Source: CAZNNH01 sp964574335 (GTDB lineage: Bacteria > Acidobacteriota > Vicinamibacteria > Fen-336). Taken from it: DNA of 31,130 bases. The translations under genes were made by a program, and so were the position numbers. The stretch is taken from contig CAZNNH010000063.1 of the NCBI GenBank assembly GCA_964574335.1, forward strand, positions 1 through 31,130, in the 5' to 3' direction. This document shows positions 22,912 to 29,990 of this stretch, in pieces (within the stretch, counting starts at the first letter, position 1; each line of letters begins with the position of its first letter). Below the pieces are notes generated by a model. That model had not been told where the DNA came from. It saw only the letters and a list, made by a program, of their open reading frames with translations, and ran no database searches.

Positions 22912-24191
22912 TGGACCGCCTCGACTGGCAACGTCTCCGCTTGACGCTGCTGCCGTCCGTGGCCGAGCTGCGGATGGGGCTTTCGAGCCTGCGGCAACAC
23001 CGGCTGCGGTCGTTCCTCGCCATGCTGGGCATGATCTTCGGCGTGGCGGCGGTGGTGTCGATGCTCTCGATCGGGGCCGGGGCCCAGGAGACGGTGATCT
23101 CGTTCATCGAGCAGCTCGGGGTCCGCAACCTGGTGGTCGAGGCCAAGGAGGCCACCGACTCCCAGGCCTTCCAGAAGAACCGCTCCCAGTCTCCCGGGCT
23201 GACGCTCAAGGACCTCCGCGCCATCGAGGCCAACCTCGAGGCCGAGGCGCTGACGGCGCGCAAGCGGATAAGACCCCGGAGGATGATCCCCAAGCCCGAG
23301 CGCGACCTGCCGGTGATCCACGGCGTGACGCCGGCGTACCGGAGGATCGCCGCCGTCGCCGTGAGCCAGGGCCGGTTCCTCGACGACGACGACGAGACGC
23401 ATGCGGAGCCGGTGTGCGTGCTCGGGTCGGGCGCCCGGACCAGTCTGTTCGGCGCCGAGGACCCGCTGGGGCGCTACGTCAAGGCGGACGAGCAGTGGCT
23501 GCGGGTGGTGGGCGTGGTGGCCTCGCAGGTGAGCCTGGAGGCGGGTGCGGCCGGGCTCGAGACCGAGGACCGCAACAACGTGATCTACGTCCCGCTGCGG
23601 ACCGCCCTGGTCCGGCTGGAGGACTCGAACGCGCGGATCAAGGACGAGATCGACGGCATCCTGCTGCGCCTGCCAGAGGACGCCGACCCGATCTCGGCGG
23701 GCGACGTGATCCACGGCATCCTCGACGCCTCGCACCGGCACGCCGGGGACTTCTCGATCGTGGTCCCGGCCCAGCTCCTGGCCGAGCAGAAGCGCACCCG
23801 GCGCCTGTTCGAGGCGGTGATGGGGGCGCTGGCCTCGATCTCGCTGCTGGTGGGCGGGATCGGCATCATGAACATCATGCTGGCCACGGTGCTGGAGCGG
23901 ACCCGCGAGATCGGCGTCCGCCGGGCGGTGGGCGCCCGGCGCCGGGACATCGTGCGCCAGTTCCTGGTCGAGGCGGTGCTGATCTCGGCCGGCGGGGGCC
24001 TGGTGGGCATCGTCTGCGGCGCCGGCCTCTCCCGCATGGTGGCCTGGGTCGCCGGCTGGTCGACCATCGTGACCCTCGGATCCATCGCCCTGGCCTTCCT
24101 GGTCTCGATGACGGTGGGCCTGGTCTTCGGGATCTTCCCGGCCGCCAAGGCCTCGCGCCTCGACCCCGTGGAGGCGATCCGATACGAATAG
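22911..24191 (+). CDS. MacB-type ABC transporter permease (no ATPase domain)
   Basis: A 426-aa inner-membrane protein with the MacB/FtsX layout. TM1 is near residues 22-50 (LRSFLAMLGMIFGVAAVVSM), a large periplasmic domain runs to ~295 (VIHGVTPAYRRIAAVAVSQG, VVGVVASQ), and three C-terminal helices follow. The classic block is GGIGIMNIMLATVLERTREI then GVRRAVGARRRDIVRQFL, ending FPAAKASRLDPVEAIRYE. MacB proper carries its ATPase at the N-terminus; this protein starts directly with the membrane part and no ATPase gene is adjacent. ATG 22911 shares one base with the adaptor 3 stop (TGATG); GTG 22908 is equally possible. Confidence 0.92.
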   Translation: MDRLDWQRLRLTLLPSVAELRMGLSSLRQHRLRSFLAMLGMIFGVAAVVSMLSIGAGAQETVISFIEQLGVRNLVVEAKEATDSQAFQKNRSQSPGLTLKDLRAIEANLEAEALTARKRIRPRRMIPKPERDLPVIHGVTPAYRRIAAVAVSQGRFLDDDDETHAEPVCVLGSGARTSLFGAEDPLGRYVKADEQWLRVVGVVASQVSLEAGAAGLETEDRNNVIYVPLRTALVRLEDSNARIKDEIDGILLRLPEDADPISAGDVIHGILDASHRHAGDFSIVVPAQLLAEQKRTRRLFEAVMGALASISLLVGGIGIMNIMLATVLERTREIGVRRAVGARRRDIVRQFLVEAVLISAGGGLVGIVCGAGLSRMVAWVAGWSTIVTLGSIALAFLVSMTVGLVFGIFPAAKASRLDPVEAIRYE

Positions 24192-24235
24192 CCGGGCGTC
24201 GACCAGGGGCGCCCGAGGGATCCCTGGAGGAGCCG

Positions 24236-25828
24236 ATGAGCGGGCGGGTCAGGCTGGCGATTCTCTTCTTGGCGGCCGGGGTGGGCGCGGCGAGCGGCCA
24301 CACCTCCGACGACCCGCTCCCCGGCCCGCTGGGGCTCCGCGAGCGGATCGTGGACGGCCGGCTCGACCTGTCGCTGCAGGACGTGGTCCGACTGGCCCTG
24401 CTCAACGACACCGAGGTTCGGATCGGCCGGCTCTCGTACGAGTCGGCCGAGCTGGGCGTCAAGCGGGCGCATGGGGCCTTCGATCCGATGCTGAGCGCGA
24501 GCTACGACTGGCAACGGAGCCACGCGCCGACCACCTCGGAGCTGGAGGGCGCCCTGACCCGCAACGACCTCGACCAGTCGGGGCTGTTCGCTCTCACCCA
24601 GAGGCTGCCCACCGCCACCCAGCTCGGCCTGCAGCTCGACGCCTCGCGTTACTCCACCAACAGCGCCTTCGCCACCGTCAACCCGTCCTTCTCGTCGCGG
24701 ATCGGGCTCTCGCTCACCCAGCCGATTCTGGGTCCCAACGGGCCGGCGGCGGTGCGTGCGCCGGTGAAGGCGGCGCGCCGTGGCTTGGCGGCGGCCCGCT
24801 CCGACATCGAGGCGCTGGCCAACACCACGGCCGCCCGGGCGGTCCAGGCCGCCTTCGCGGTGATCCTGGCCCGGGAACGGCTGTCGGTGCTGCGCCAGTC
24901 CGAGGACCTGGCCGAGAAGAGCTACCAACGCGACAAGCGGGCGCTGGAGCTGGGCGCCCTCTCGCCGCTCGACATCCATCGGTCCGAGGCCCAGGTGGCC
25001 ACCCGCCGGTCGCAGGTGATCCAGGCGGAGCTAACGCTGTCGCGGGTCGAGGACCAGCTCCGGATGCTGATCGGCGCGGACCTCGACGACCAGGTCCGGG
25101 GGCTGCCGATCGTGCTGCCCGCGGTGGCGGCCCCGGAGGCGCCCTCCGAGCCGTTGGATCAGGAGGCGGTGCGGCGGCAGGCGCTTCTCGATCGCCCCGA
25201 GCTCGAGGCGCTGCGGGCGCGCCTGGAGCGGGCCGAGATCGACCTCTCGGTGGCGCGGGGGGCCACCCGCCCCGACGTCTCGCTGCAGGGTGGCTACTCG
25301 GCGCTCGGGGTCAGCGGGACGGTCCTCGACCCCGACGGCGGCGTGACGCTGCAGAAGGGCGGCTTGGGTGGTGCCCTCGACGATGCCCTCGGCCTCGATC
25401 ACCCGACCTACCGCGTGGGGATCCAGGTCCGGGTGCCGCTGCCGAACCGGGCCGCCCAGGCCGACCTCGGCAACGCCCGGGTGGCGCGCCGTAGCGCCCT
25501 GTACGAGATCCGCCGGCGCGAGCAGGCGATCCACCTGGAGGTGGCCAGCGCGGTCAACCAACTGACCCTGGCCCGGGAGTCGCTGGCCGCCACCGAGCTC
25601 GCGCGCGACCTGTCGCGCAAGAGCCTGGAGGCCGAGGAGCGGAAGTACGAGCTGGGCGCCCAGTCGATCTTCTTCGTGCTCGACGCCCAGACCCAGCTCG
25701 CCCAGGCCGAGCTCTCCTATCTCCAGGCCCGGGTCGACCTCCAACTGGCCGCCACCGACCTGGAGCGGGCCACCGGCGCCCTGGGCAAACGTTGGGTGGG
25801 GGTGCTGCTGCCCGAGGCGGGGAGGTGA
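24236..25828 (+). CDS. TolC-family outer membrane efflux protein
   Basis: A 530-aa exported protein. The signal peptide is VRLAILFLAAGVGAASG. Two OEP repeats follow: LSLQDVVRLALLNDTEVRIG starts the first, and periplasmic helices (KSYQRDKRALELGALSPLDI, then SRVEDQLRMLIGADL) and the second copy (KSLEAEERKYELGAQSIFFV, LDAQTQLAQAELSYLQARVD) show the expected pseudo-repeat. Strand segments (LFALTQRLPTATQLGLQLD, SRIGLSLTQPIL) would form the barrel. It should form the trimeric outer-membrane channel for the adaptors and permease upstream. ATG 24236 has GGAGG 5 nt upstream and follows the permease by 44 bp, so it probably belongs to the same operon. Confidence 0.93.
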   Translation: MSGRVRLAILFLAAGVGAASGHTSDDPLPGPLGLRERIVDGRLDLSLQDVVRLALLNDTEVRIGRLSYESAELGVKRAHGAFDPMLSASYDWQRSHAPTTSELEGALTRNDLDQSGLFALTQRLPTATQLGLQLDASRYSTNSAFATVNPSFSSRIGLSLTQPILGPNGPAAVRAPVKAARRGLAAARSDIEALANTTAARAVQAAFAVILARERLSVLRQSEDLAEKSYQRDKRALELGALSPLDIHRSEAQVATRRSQVIQAELTLSRVEDQLRMLIGADLDDQVRGLPIVLPAVAAPEAPSEPLDQEAVRRQALLDRPELEALRARLERAEIDLSVARGATRPDVSLQGGYSALGVSGTVLDPDGGVTLQKGGLGGALDDALGLDHPTYRVGIQVRVPLPNRAAQADLGNARVARRSALYEIRRREQAIHLEVASAVNQLTLARESLAATELARDLSRKSLEAEERKYELGAQSIFFVLDAQTQLAQAELSYLQARVDLQLAATDLERATGALGKRWVGVLLPEAGR

Positions 25829-25936
25829 AGGGACTCGAGGGCGGGTGCGGTGGCTCGAGGCGGCGAGTGGACCGAGCTCGGTGGACGCAGGGGGTAGCGG
25901 CTTTCGGCGTCGAGGCTGTGCCCGACGGACCGGGCG

Positions 25937-25957
25937 AGGAGGTGTGATGCGCCTCCT
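25937..25957 (+). other. Stable hairpin enclosing a Shine-Dalgarno sequence
   Basis: AGGAGGTG (25937-25944) pairs with CGCCTCCT (25950-25957, one G-T pair) around TGATG. The 5' arm is a near-perfect Shine-Dalgarno site, and ATG 25947 opens a 35-codon frame that runs into vapB (stop 26054). No T-run follows. It may be a transcript-end structure for the export operon. Confidence 0.4.
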
Positions 25958-25978
25958 GCCGAGCGTGGCCTTAGGGGC

Positions 25979-26028
25979 TATACTAGGGAAAGAGCTTGAC
26001 GTAAAGACTAAAGCGCTTTACTCTTTAC
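25979..26028 (+). promoter_or_regulatory. vapB promoter region with 28-bp palindromic operator
   Basis: Arms GTAAAGACTAAAGC (26001-26014) and GCTTTACTCTTTAC (26015-26028) are reverse complements except at one position and end 3 nt before the antitoxin ATG. Two promoters fit: -10 TATACT (25979-25984) giving a ~40-nt leader, or -35 TTGACG (25996-26001), 17-bp spacer, TACTCT (26019-26024) giving a leaderless transcript. Either would be covered by a protein bound at the palindrome. The AT-richness stands out from the flanking GC-rich DNA. Confidence 0.7.
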
Positions 26029-26031
26029 TTC

Positions 26032-26289
26032 ATGAAGAGCACGATTTCGAGTAAGGGGCAGATCACGGTGCCGGTGGAGGTGCGGGCGGCGCTGGGCCTG
26101 CGCCCCGGGACCCGGGTGCTGTTCGAGCTCCAGCCGGGAGGGGTGCTGCTCCGCAAGGGGAGCGGCCAGAGCCACCCGGTGGACGACGTGTTTGGCCGGG
26201 TGCAGCTCGAGGCGCCGGTCGACCGGTTGCTGGACGAGGCCCGGGGCGCGGCGCCAGCCAGGCCGAGGGTGGCCAGGAGGCGTCGATGA
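26032..26289 (+). CDS. AbrB/SpoVT-type antitoxin (VapB-like)
   Basis: An 85-aa protein. The N-terminal swapped-hairpin DNA-binding domain is clear (STISSKGQITVPVEVRAALG, then LRPGTRVLFELQPGGVLLRK, residues 3-45). The C-terminus (VDRLLDEARG and an Arg-rich end) would bind and neutralise the toxin. ATG 26032 is chosen because it gives the canonical start of the fold; there is no Shine-Dalgarno site between it and the palindrome, consistent with a leaderless or weakly translated message. The stop overlaps the toxin start (ATGA). Such antitoxins usually repress their own promoter, here probably through the 28-bp palindrome (inference). Confidence 0.92.
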   Translation: MKSTISSKGQITVPVEVRAALGLRPGTRVLFELQPGGVLLRKGSGQSHPVDDVFGRVQLEAPVDRLLDEARGAAPARPRVARRRR

Positions 26290-26732
26290 GGACCGCCATC
26301 GACAGCTCGGTGCTGCTCGACGTGCTGGGGGCCGATCCGGTCTTCGGGGCCGCGTCCCGGGAGGCCTTGCGCCAGGTTTACGACAGCGGCAGCCTGGTGG
26401 CGTGCGAGGTGGTGTGGGCGGAGGTGGGCGCCCATTTCGAGAGCGAATCGGCGTTCCACGAGGCGATCGGTGCGCTGGGGCTCGAGTTCTCGCCCCTCAC
26501 CGAGGAGGCCGCGGTGCTGGCCGGGAGGCGCTTCAGGCGGTACCTTCAGCGCCGGGACCGCGAGAAGAAGGGATCCAGGGGGAAGCTGGGGCCCACGCCA
26601 CAGGTGGGCGCCGATTTCCTGATCGGGGCCCACGCGCTCGGCCAGGCAGACGCCCTGCTGGCCCGCGACCGCGGCTTCTACAAGAGCTGGTTCAAAGAGC
26701 TGCGGCTGATGGTCCCGGGGCGGAAGGGCTAG
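26286..26732 (+). CDS. PIN-domain toxin (VapC-like)
   Basis: A 148-aa PIN-domain ribonuclease. The acidic metal-binding residues are in place: D6 (TAIDSSVLLD), E46 (CEVVWAEV), D110 (GADFLIGAHA) and D128 (LLARDRGFY). VapC toxins cut tRNA or rRNA; the target here is unknown. An insert RRDREKKGSRGKLGP (~90-104) adds a basic loop before the third acidic residue. ATG 26286 overlaps the antitoxin stop by four bases. All catalytic positions are intact, so the pair looks functional. Its stop region overlaps the stop of the convergent small gene by 4 bp. Confidence 0.92.
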   Translation: MRTAIDSSVLLDVLGADPVFGAASREALRQVYDSGSLVACEVVWAEVGAHFESESAFHEAIGALGLEFSPLTEEAAVLAGRRFRRYLQRRDREKKGSRGKLGPTPQVGADFLIGAHALGQADALLARDRGFYKSWFKELRLMVPGRKG

Positions 26733-27169
26733 GGGCGAGTCAGGTAGCCGCGGAGGCTGTCGAGGGCCTTGGGGTCGAGGTCGCGAGCCAGGGCGACGAT
26801 CTGCTGACAGCGGGCGTGAAGGGCGTGTCCCTGGTCGGGGACGGCGTCCGCCAGGACCAGCTTGCTGCCGCAGGCGGCGCAGCGGCCCGACTGCCGCCGG
26901 AGCCAGGCGCGGAGCTCGGGGGTTGGGACGGGTGTGGGTGTTGGCACCTGCTTCGGCCGATCGCGCGCCAGCAGACGTCGGGTGGCCGTGTACAGGGCGA
27001 TCCACTGGCGGTGCTGGGGCGTCTCGCGACGGCCGGCCGGGAACGGTGGCAGGCCGTTCGGGCCGGGACGGACGTCGTAGCGGGCGCAGTAGGCGTCGAT
27101 GCGGGACTGCAGGGTCTCGGCGGTCAGGCGCGGTCGGCCGCGCGGGTTCTTGGGGGTGGCGGGCTCCAC
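26729..27169 (-). CDS. Small hypothetical protein with a Cys/His metal-site pattern
   Basis: About 146 aa from GTG 27169 (TTG 27187 also possible). The N-terminus is basic and Pro-rich (PRGRPRLTAETLQSRIDAYC), then GLPPFPAGRRETPQHRQWIA and a Pro/Thr linker (VPTPTPVPTPE). The C-terminal part has CAACGSKL and later GHALHARC, suggesting a CxxC...HxxC zinc site and, loosely, an HNH/endonuclease VII-like treble clef. I recall similar N-terminal texts (LPPFPxGxRETxQHREWxALY) in unnamed proteins of Planctomycetes and Acidobacteria. It could be a nuclease remnant or a DNA-binding protein; function is not assigned. GTG 27169 is preferred because a good -35/-10 pair ends 8 nt before it. Confidence 0.65.
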   Translation of the reverse strand: MEPATPKNPRGRPRLTAETLQSRIDAYCARYDVRPGPNGLPPFPAGRRETPQHRQWIALYTATRRLLARDRPKQVPTPTPVPTPELRAWLRRQSGRCAACGSKLVLADAVPDQGHALHARCQQIVALARDLDPKALDSLRGYLTRP

Positions 27170-27177
27170 GGGGCGGG

Positions 27178-27206
27178 AGGTTATCAAGGCTTGATGTTTT
27201 TGTCAA
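27178..27206 (-). promoter_or_regulatory. Promoter of the small Cys/His gene
   Basis: On the minus strand: -35 TTGACA (27206-27201), 17-bp spacer, -10 TAACCT (27183-27178). GTG 27169 follows 8 nt later, so transcription would start at or next to the start codon, a leaderless arrangement. No Shine-Dalgarno sequence fits in that space. Confidence 0.5.
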
Positions 27207-27313
27207 CTGAGCTGATTACCTAAATAACATATCTTATCGGTAGTTATCGATCCGGCCAGGAGGGCTTGTCTGCAGTGCTAAGATTCACAAGTACTTAGTA
27301 GTGAGGAGGCTGG
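27207..27313 (+). promoter_or_regulatory. AT-rich regulatory region before the response regulator
   Basis: Clearly richer in A/T than the rest of the window (for example TACCTAAATAACATATCTTATCG near 27217, given here only as landmark TAAATAACATATCTTATCG). It has a repeated TTATCG (27234 and 27244), a palindrome AAGTACTT (27289-27296) and a ribosome site GAGGAGG (27303-27309) 4 nt before ATG 27314. I could not choose a convincing -35/-10 pair. Confidence 0.4.
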
Positions 27314-27712
27314 ATGTCCAAGCGGGTCCTCGTGGTGGATGACCATGCGCCGACGCGCGCCCTGATCCGGGCGGTGCTGGAGCGAGAGCGCTCCGAGAAG
27401 GTCGACGTCGTGGAGGCCGCCAGCGGCAAGGAGTGCCTGCAGGCCTTCGACAGCCAGGGCCCCTTCGACCTGGTGCTCCTCGACATACAGATGCCCGACC
27501 TGGACGGCTACACCGTCTGCAAGGCGATCCGCAACGTCAACAAGGACGTGCCGGTCGTGTTCGTCACCGCCAAGTCGGAGTTCAAGGACTACAACGCGGG
27601 TCGTGAGGCGGGCGGCGACTCGTACCTGGTCAAGCCCATCTCGCGGACCGCCCTCCGCTCCCTGGTGGCCCTCTTCACCACCGTCAAGCGCAAGGGCGAG
27701 CCCCCGGCATGA
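27314..27712 (+). CDS. CheY-like single-domain response regulator
   Basis: A 132-aa receiver domain with no output domain. Acidic pocket D9/D10 (RVLVVDDHAPTR), phosphorylation site D57 (DLVLLDIQMPDLDG), switch T85 (VVFVTAKSE) and K107 (SYLVKPIS) are all present, so it should be phosphorylated normally. With no effector it must act through protein contacts or phosphotransfer. The stop overlaps the histidine kinase start (ATGA), so the kinase downstream is the likely partner. ATG 27314 has GAGGAGG 4 nt upstream. Confidence 0.94.
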   Translation: MSKRVLVVDDHAPTRALIRAVLERERSEKVDVVEAASGKECLQAFDSQGPFDLVLLDIQMPDLDGYTVCKAIRNVNKDVPVVFVTAKSEFKDYNAGREAGGDSYLVKPISRTALRSLVALFTTVKRKGEPPA

Positions 27713-29415
27713 TCATCGGCCGGCCGGGACCGCCCACCCGCGTCACCCTGGTCCACCGCGACGCGCAGCGGGCCGAGGCGATCGCGGCGGTCCTTCGCCG
27801 GCTCGGGCACCGGGTCACGGTGATCGTGAGCGGCCGCCAGCTCGAGCGTAGCATCATCGATAGCGCCCCCGGGCTGCTGATCGGCTCGGCCAGCTTCGGC
27901 AACCCGGACCTCGGACCGGTCTTCCGCGCGGTGCGCCAGGCGCTCCCCGAGATCCCGGCGGTGGTCCTCACCTCCCCTGAGGCCCCTCCGGGGGCGCTCT
28001 TCGAGGCCGACGCCACCGTCCGCGAGCCACCGCTGCCGGGCGAGTTGGAGGTCTGCATCGGTGGCCTGCTGCACCGCCAGGGCGAGGCCCGCGGCCTCAA
28101 GCAGAAGGTGCGGGAGCTGCTGGGCCTCTACAAGATGTCCTGGGGCTTCTCGCTCAAGGGCGGGCCGGCGGCGCTGTTCGGCCACCTCGCCAAGGAGGCG
28201 GCGCAACTGCTGAAGGCGAACAAGGGGCTGGTGCTGCTCTTCGATGCCGAGCGGCGGATGATGCGGGCCCAGCTCGAAGGTTACGGCCTGACCCCGGGCC
28301 AGGTCGAGCGCAGCCGCTATCTGGTCGACTCCGAGGCCACCAGCCGCTGGAACTTCCGCAAGAACGGCCCGCTGCTCTCCAACAAGGCGCGCGGCGACTC
28401 GCGGTTGATGCCCGATCTGGTGGAGGAGCTGGACCTCGGCGCGGCGCTCCTGGTGCCGATGACCCGCGGCCCACAGGTGATCGGCGTGATCCTGGTGGCC
28501 GACCGGCCCGGCGGCCAGCCGTTCGGCGACGAGGACCTGAACCTGCTGGTGGCGGCGGCCGGTGAGGCGGCGGTGGCGGTCGAGAACCTGCGCCTGCACG
28601 AAGAGCTCAAGCGCGCCAACGAGCGCCTCACCGAGTTCGACCGCGTCAAGAGCGAGTTCGTGGCGATCGTGGCCCACGACTTTCGACGGCCGCTGATGGC
28701 GATACGCGGCTTCGCCGAGCTGGTCCTGGAGGAGCCGGGCTTGCCGGAGGAGAGCCGCCAGGAGTACCTGCGCACGGTGATCGCCGAGACCGACGGCCTG
28801 GCCGCCCTGGCCAACGACACCCTGCTGATCAGCCGCATCGAGACCGGGGACTTCCAGTTCGCCTGGTCCGAGATCGACCTGGGCCCCTTCATCCTGAAGG
28901 CGGTGCCGCTCGGCCTGTCCGACCACTCGGTGCTGCTGGACATCCCGGCCGACTTTCCCAAGATCGTCGGCGACGCCGCGCGGCTCTCCCAGGTGTTGAC
29001 CAACCTGGTCAACAACGCGATCAAGTACTCGCCGAGCGGCGGCTCGATCACGGTGCGCTGCCGGGAGCGAGGTCCGCTCCATGTGGCGATCGAGGTGGCG
29101 GACACCGGGCTCGGCATCCCGGAGGACCAGATCCCGGCCCTGTTCCAGAAGTTCCAGCGGGTTCGCACGGACCAGCACCTGGCCATCCCAGGGACCGGGC
29201 TGGGGCTCTACATCTGCCGCCTGATCGTCGAAGGCCACGGGGGCCAGGTCTGGGCCGAGTCGGAGCTGGGCAAGGGCAGCACCTTCGGGCTGGTGATCCC
29301 GCTCGACGCCCGGGCCGCCCACGAGGAGAGGGCGCGCCACCGCGACAAGCCCCAGGCGGAGCGGGAGCTCTCCTCCGCCGGGGCCGAGGCTGAGCCTCCC
29401 CTCACCCAGCCGTAG
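27709..29415 (+). CDS. Soluble hybrid histidine kinase (degenerate receiver-GAF-HisKA-HATPase)
   Basis: A 568-aa kinase without membrane helices or signal peptide. Residues ~10-120 look like a receiver-type fold (RVTLVHRDAQRAEAIAAVLR) but the phosphorylatable Asp position reads LLIGSASFG, so it cannot be phosphorylated in the usual way. A GAF-like sensor follows at ~150-295 (LVLLFDAERRMMRAQ, LLVPMTRGPQVIGVILVAD). HisKA has H323 in VAHDFRRPLMAIRG, and the ATPase has the N box NLVNNAIKYSPSGG, G1 DTGLGIP, F box FQKFQR and G2 GTGLGLYICR. All catalytic boxes are intact. The tail after ~545 is charged and probably disordered. It is coupled to the CheY-like gene by a 4-bp overlap and ends 13 bp from a convergent gene. 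Confidence 0.93.
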   Translation: MIIGRPGPPTRVTLVHRDAQRAEAIAAVLRRLGHRVTVIVSGRQLERSIIDSAPGLLIGSASFGNPDLGPVFRAVRQALPEIPAVVLTSPEAPPGALFEADATVREPPLPGELEVCIGGLLHRQGEARGLKQKVRELLGLYKMSWGFSLKGGPAALFGHLAKEAAQLLKANKGLVLLFDAERRMMRAQLEGYGLTPGQVERSRYLVDSEATSRWNFRKNGPLLSNKARGDSRLMPDLVEELDLGAALLVPMTRGPQVIGVILVADRPGGQPFGDEDLNLLVAAAGEAAVAVENLRLHEELKRANERLTEFDRVKSEFVAIVAHDFRRPLMAIRGFAELVLEEPGLPEESRQEYLRTVIAETDGLAALANDTLLISRIETGDFQFAWSEIDLGPFILKAVPLGLSDHSVLLDIPADFPKIVGDAARLSQVLTNLVNNAIKYSPSGGSITVRCRERGPLHVAIEVADTGLGIPEDQIPALFQKFQRVRTDQHLAIPGTGLGLYICRLIVEGHGGQVWAESELGKGSTFGLVIPLDARAAHEERARHRDKPQAERELSSAGAEAEPPLTQP

Positions 29416-29428
29416 TCCAGGTCCGCCG

Positions 29429-29944
29429 TCAGGAGACCCTGACCTCGAGGCTACCGGCGTAGGTGCGGTTGTCCTCGTCGCGGAAGGTGATCGTCACCGT
29501 CACCAACGCCTCCCGCCCCTGGTTGGGGAGGTCGTACCAGACCTCGAAGCCGATGCTGAGGCTGCCGTTGGCGTTGAGGTGGTTGCCGCCCGCCGACGAG
29601 TTGAACTGGTAGTGCTCGGTGTCGCCCCCCGAGGGGGCGATCACGATGCCGCCGGAGGCCTGCTGGACGCGGAGCGTCACCGCCGTGACGTCGAGAGCCG
29701 TCCCTTCCTCCTCGTGCGCCGTGGCCACGAACGAGGTTCGCCACGGGTACTCGATGATCTCGTCGGGATGGTTGTCGTCCCCCTCGATGGTGTAGGAGAC
29801 GCCGCTCGACGGCTCCGCCACTGCGGGATCCGGGCTGGAGGACAGGGTCACGTCGATGCTGGTCGATTCGGTGGGCGAATCGCAGGCGGCGATCCAGGCC
29901 ACCGCCAGGGCGATCAGGAAGGCTCTCGACAGTTGCGAAGTCAT
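29429..29944 (-). CDS. Small hypothetical lipoprotein
   Basis: A 171-aa secreted protein with a lipobox (WIAAC, Cys21) after a hydrophobic signal. The mature part is Ser/Thr/Asp-rich (DSPTESTSIDVTLSSSPDPA) and then beta-rich, with alternating strands such as TAVTLRVQQASGGIVI and ALVTVTITFRDEDNRTYAGS, suggesting an Ig-like sandwich. Family not recognised. ATG 29944 has GGAGGAAAG directly upstream. It follows the BamA/Omp85 gene by 46 bp on the same strand, so co-transcription and an outer-membrane location are plausible (inference). Confidence 0.72.
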   Translation of the reverse strand: MTSQLSRAFLIALAVAWIAACDSPTESTSIDVTLSSSPDPAVAEPSSGVSYTIEGDDNHPDEIIEYPWRTSFVATAHEEEGTALDVTAVTLRVQQASGGIVIAPSGGDTEHYQFNSSAGGNHLNANGSLSIGFEVWYDLPNQGREALVTVTITFRDEDNRTYAGSLEVRVS

Positions 29945-29990
29945 CTTTCTTCCTCCAACGTCAGGCTTGGTGTGTGCACAGCACGGAACC

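Noticed and set aside
22911..24191. Full MacB (ATPase plus permease) reading
   Set aside because: No Walker A or ABC signature is present in this protein or in any neighbour, so it is called a MacB-type permease only.
25845..26054. A 69-codon frame between tolC and vapB as a gene
   Set aside because: Its first half is compositionally random and its second half is the promoter and palindrome of vapB. Only the 25947 start has a ribosome site, and that is reported as a finding rather than a gene.
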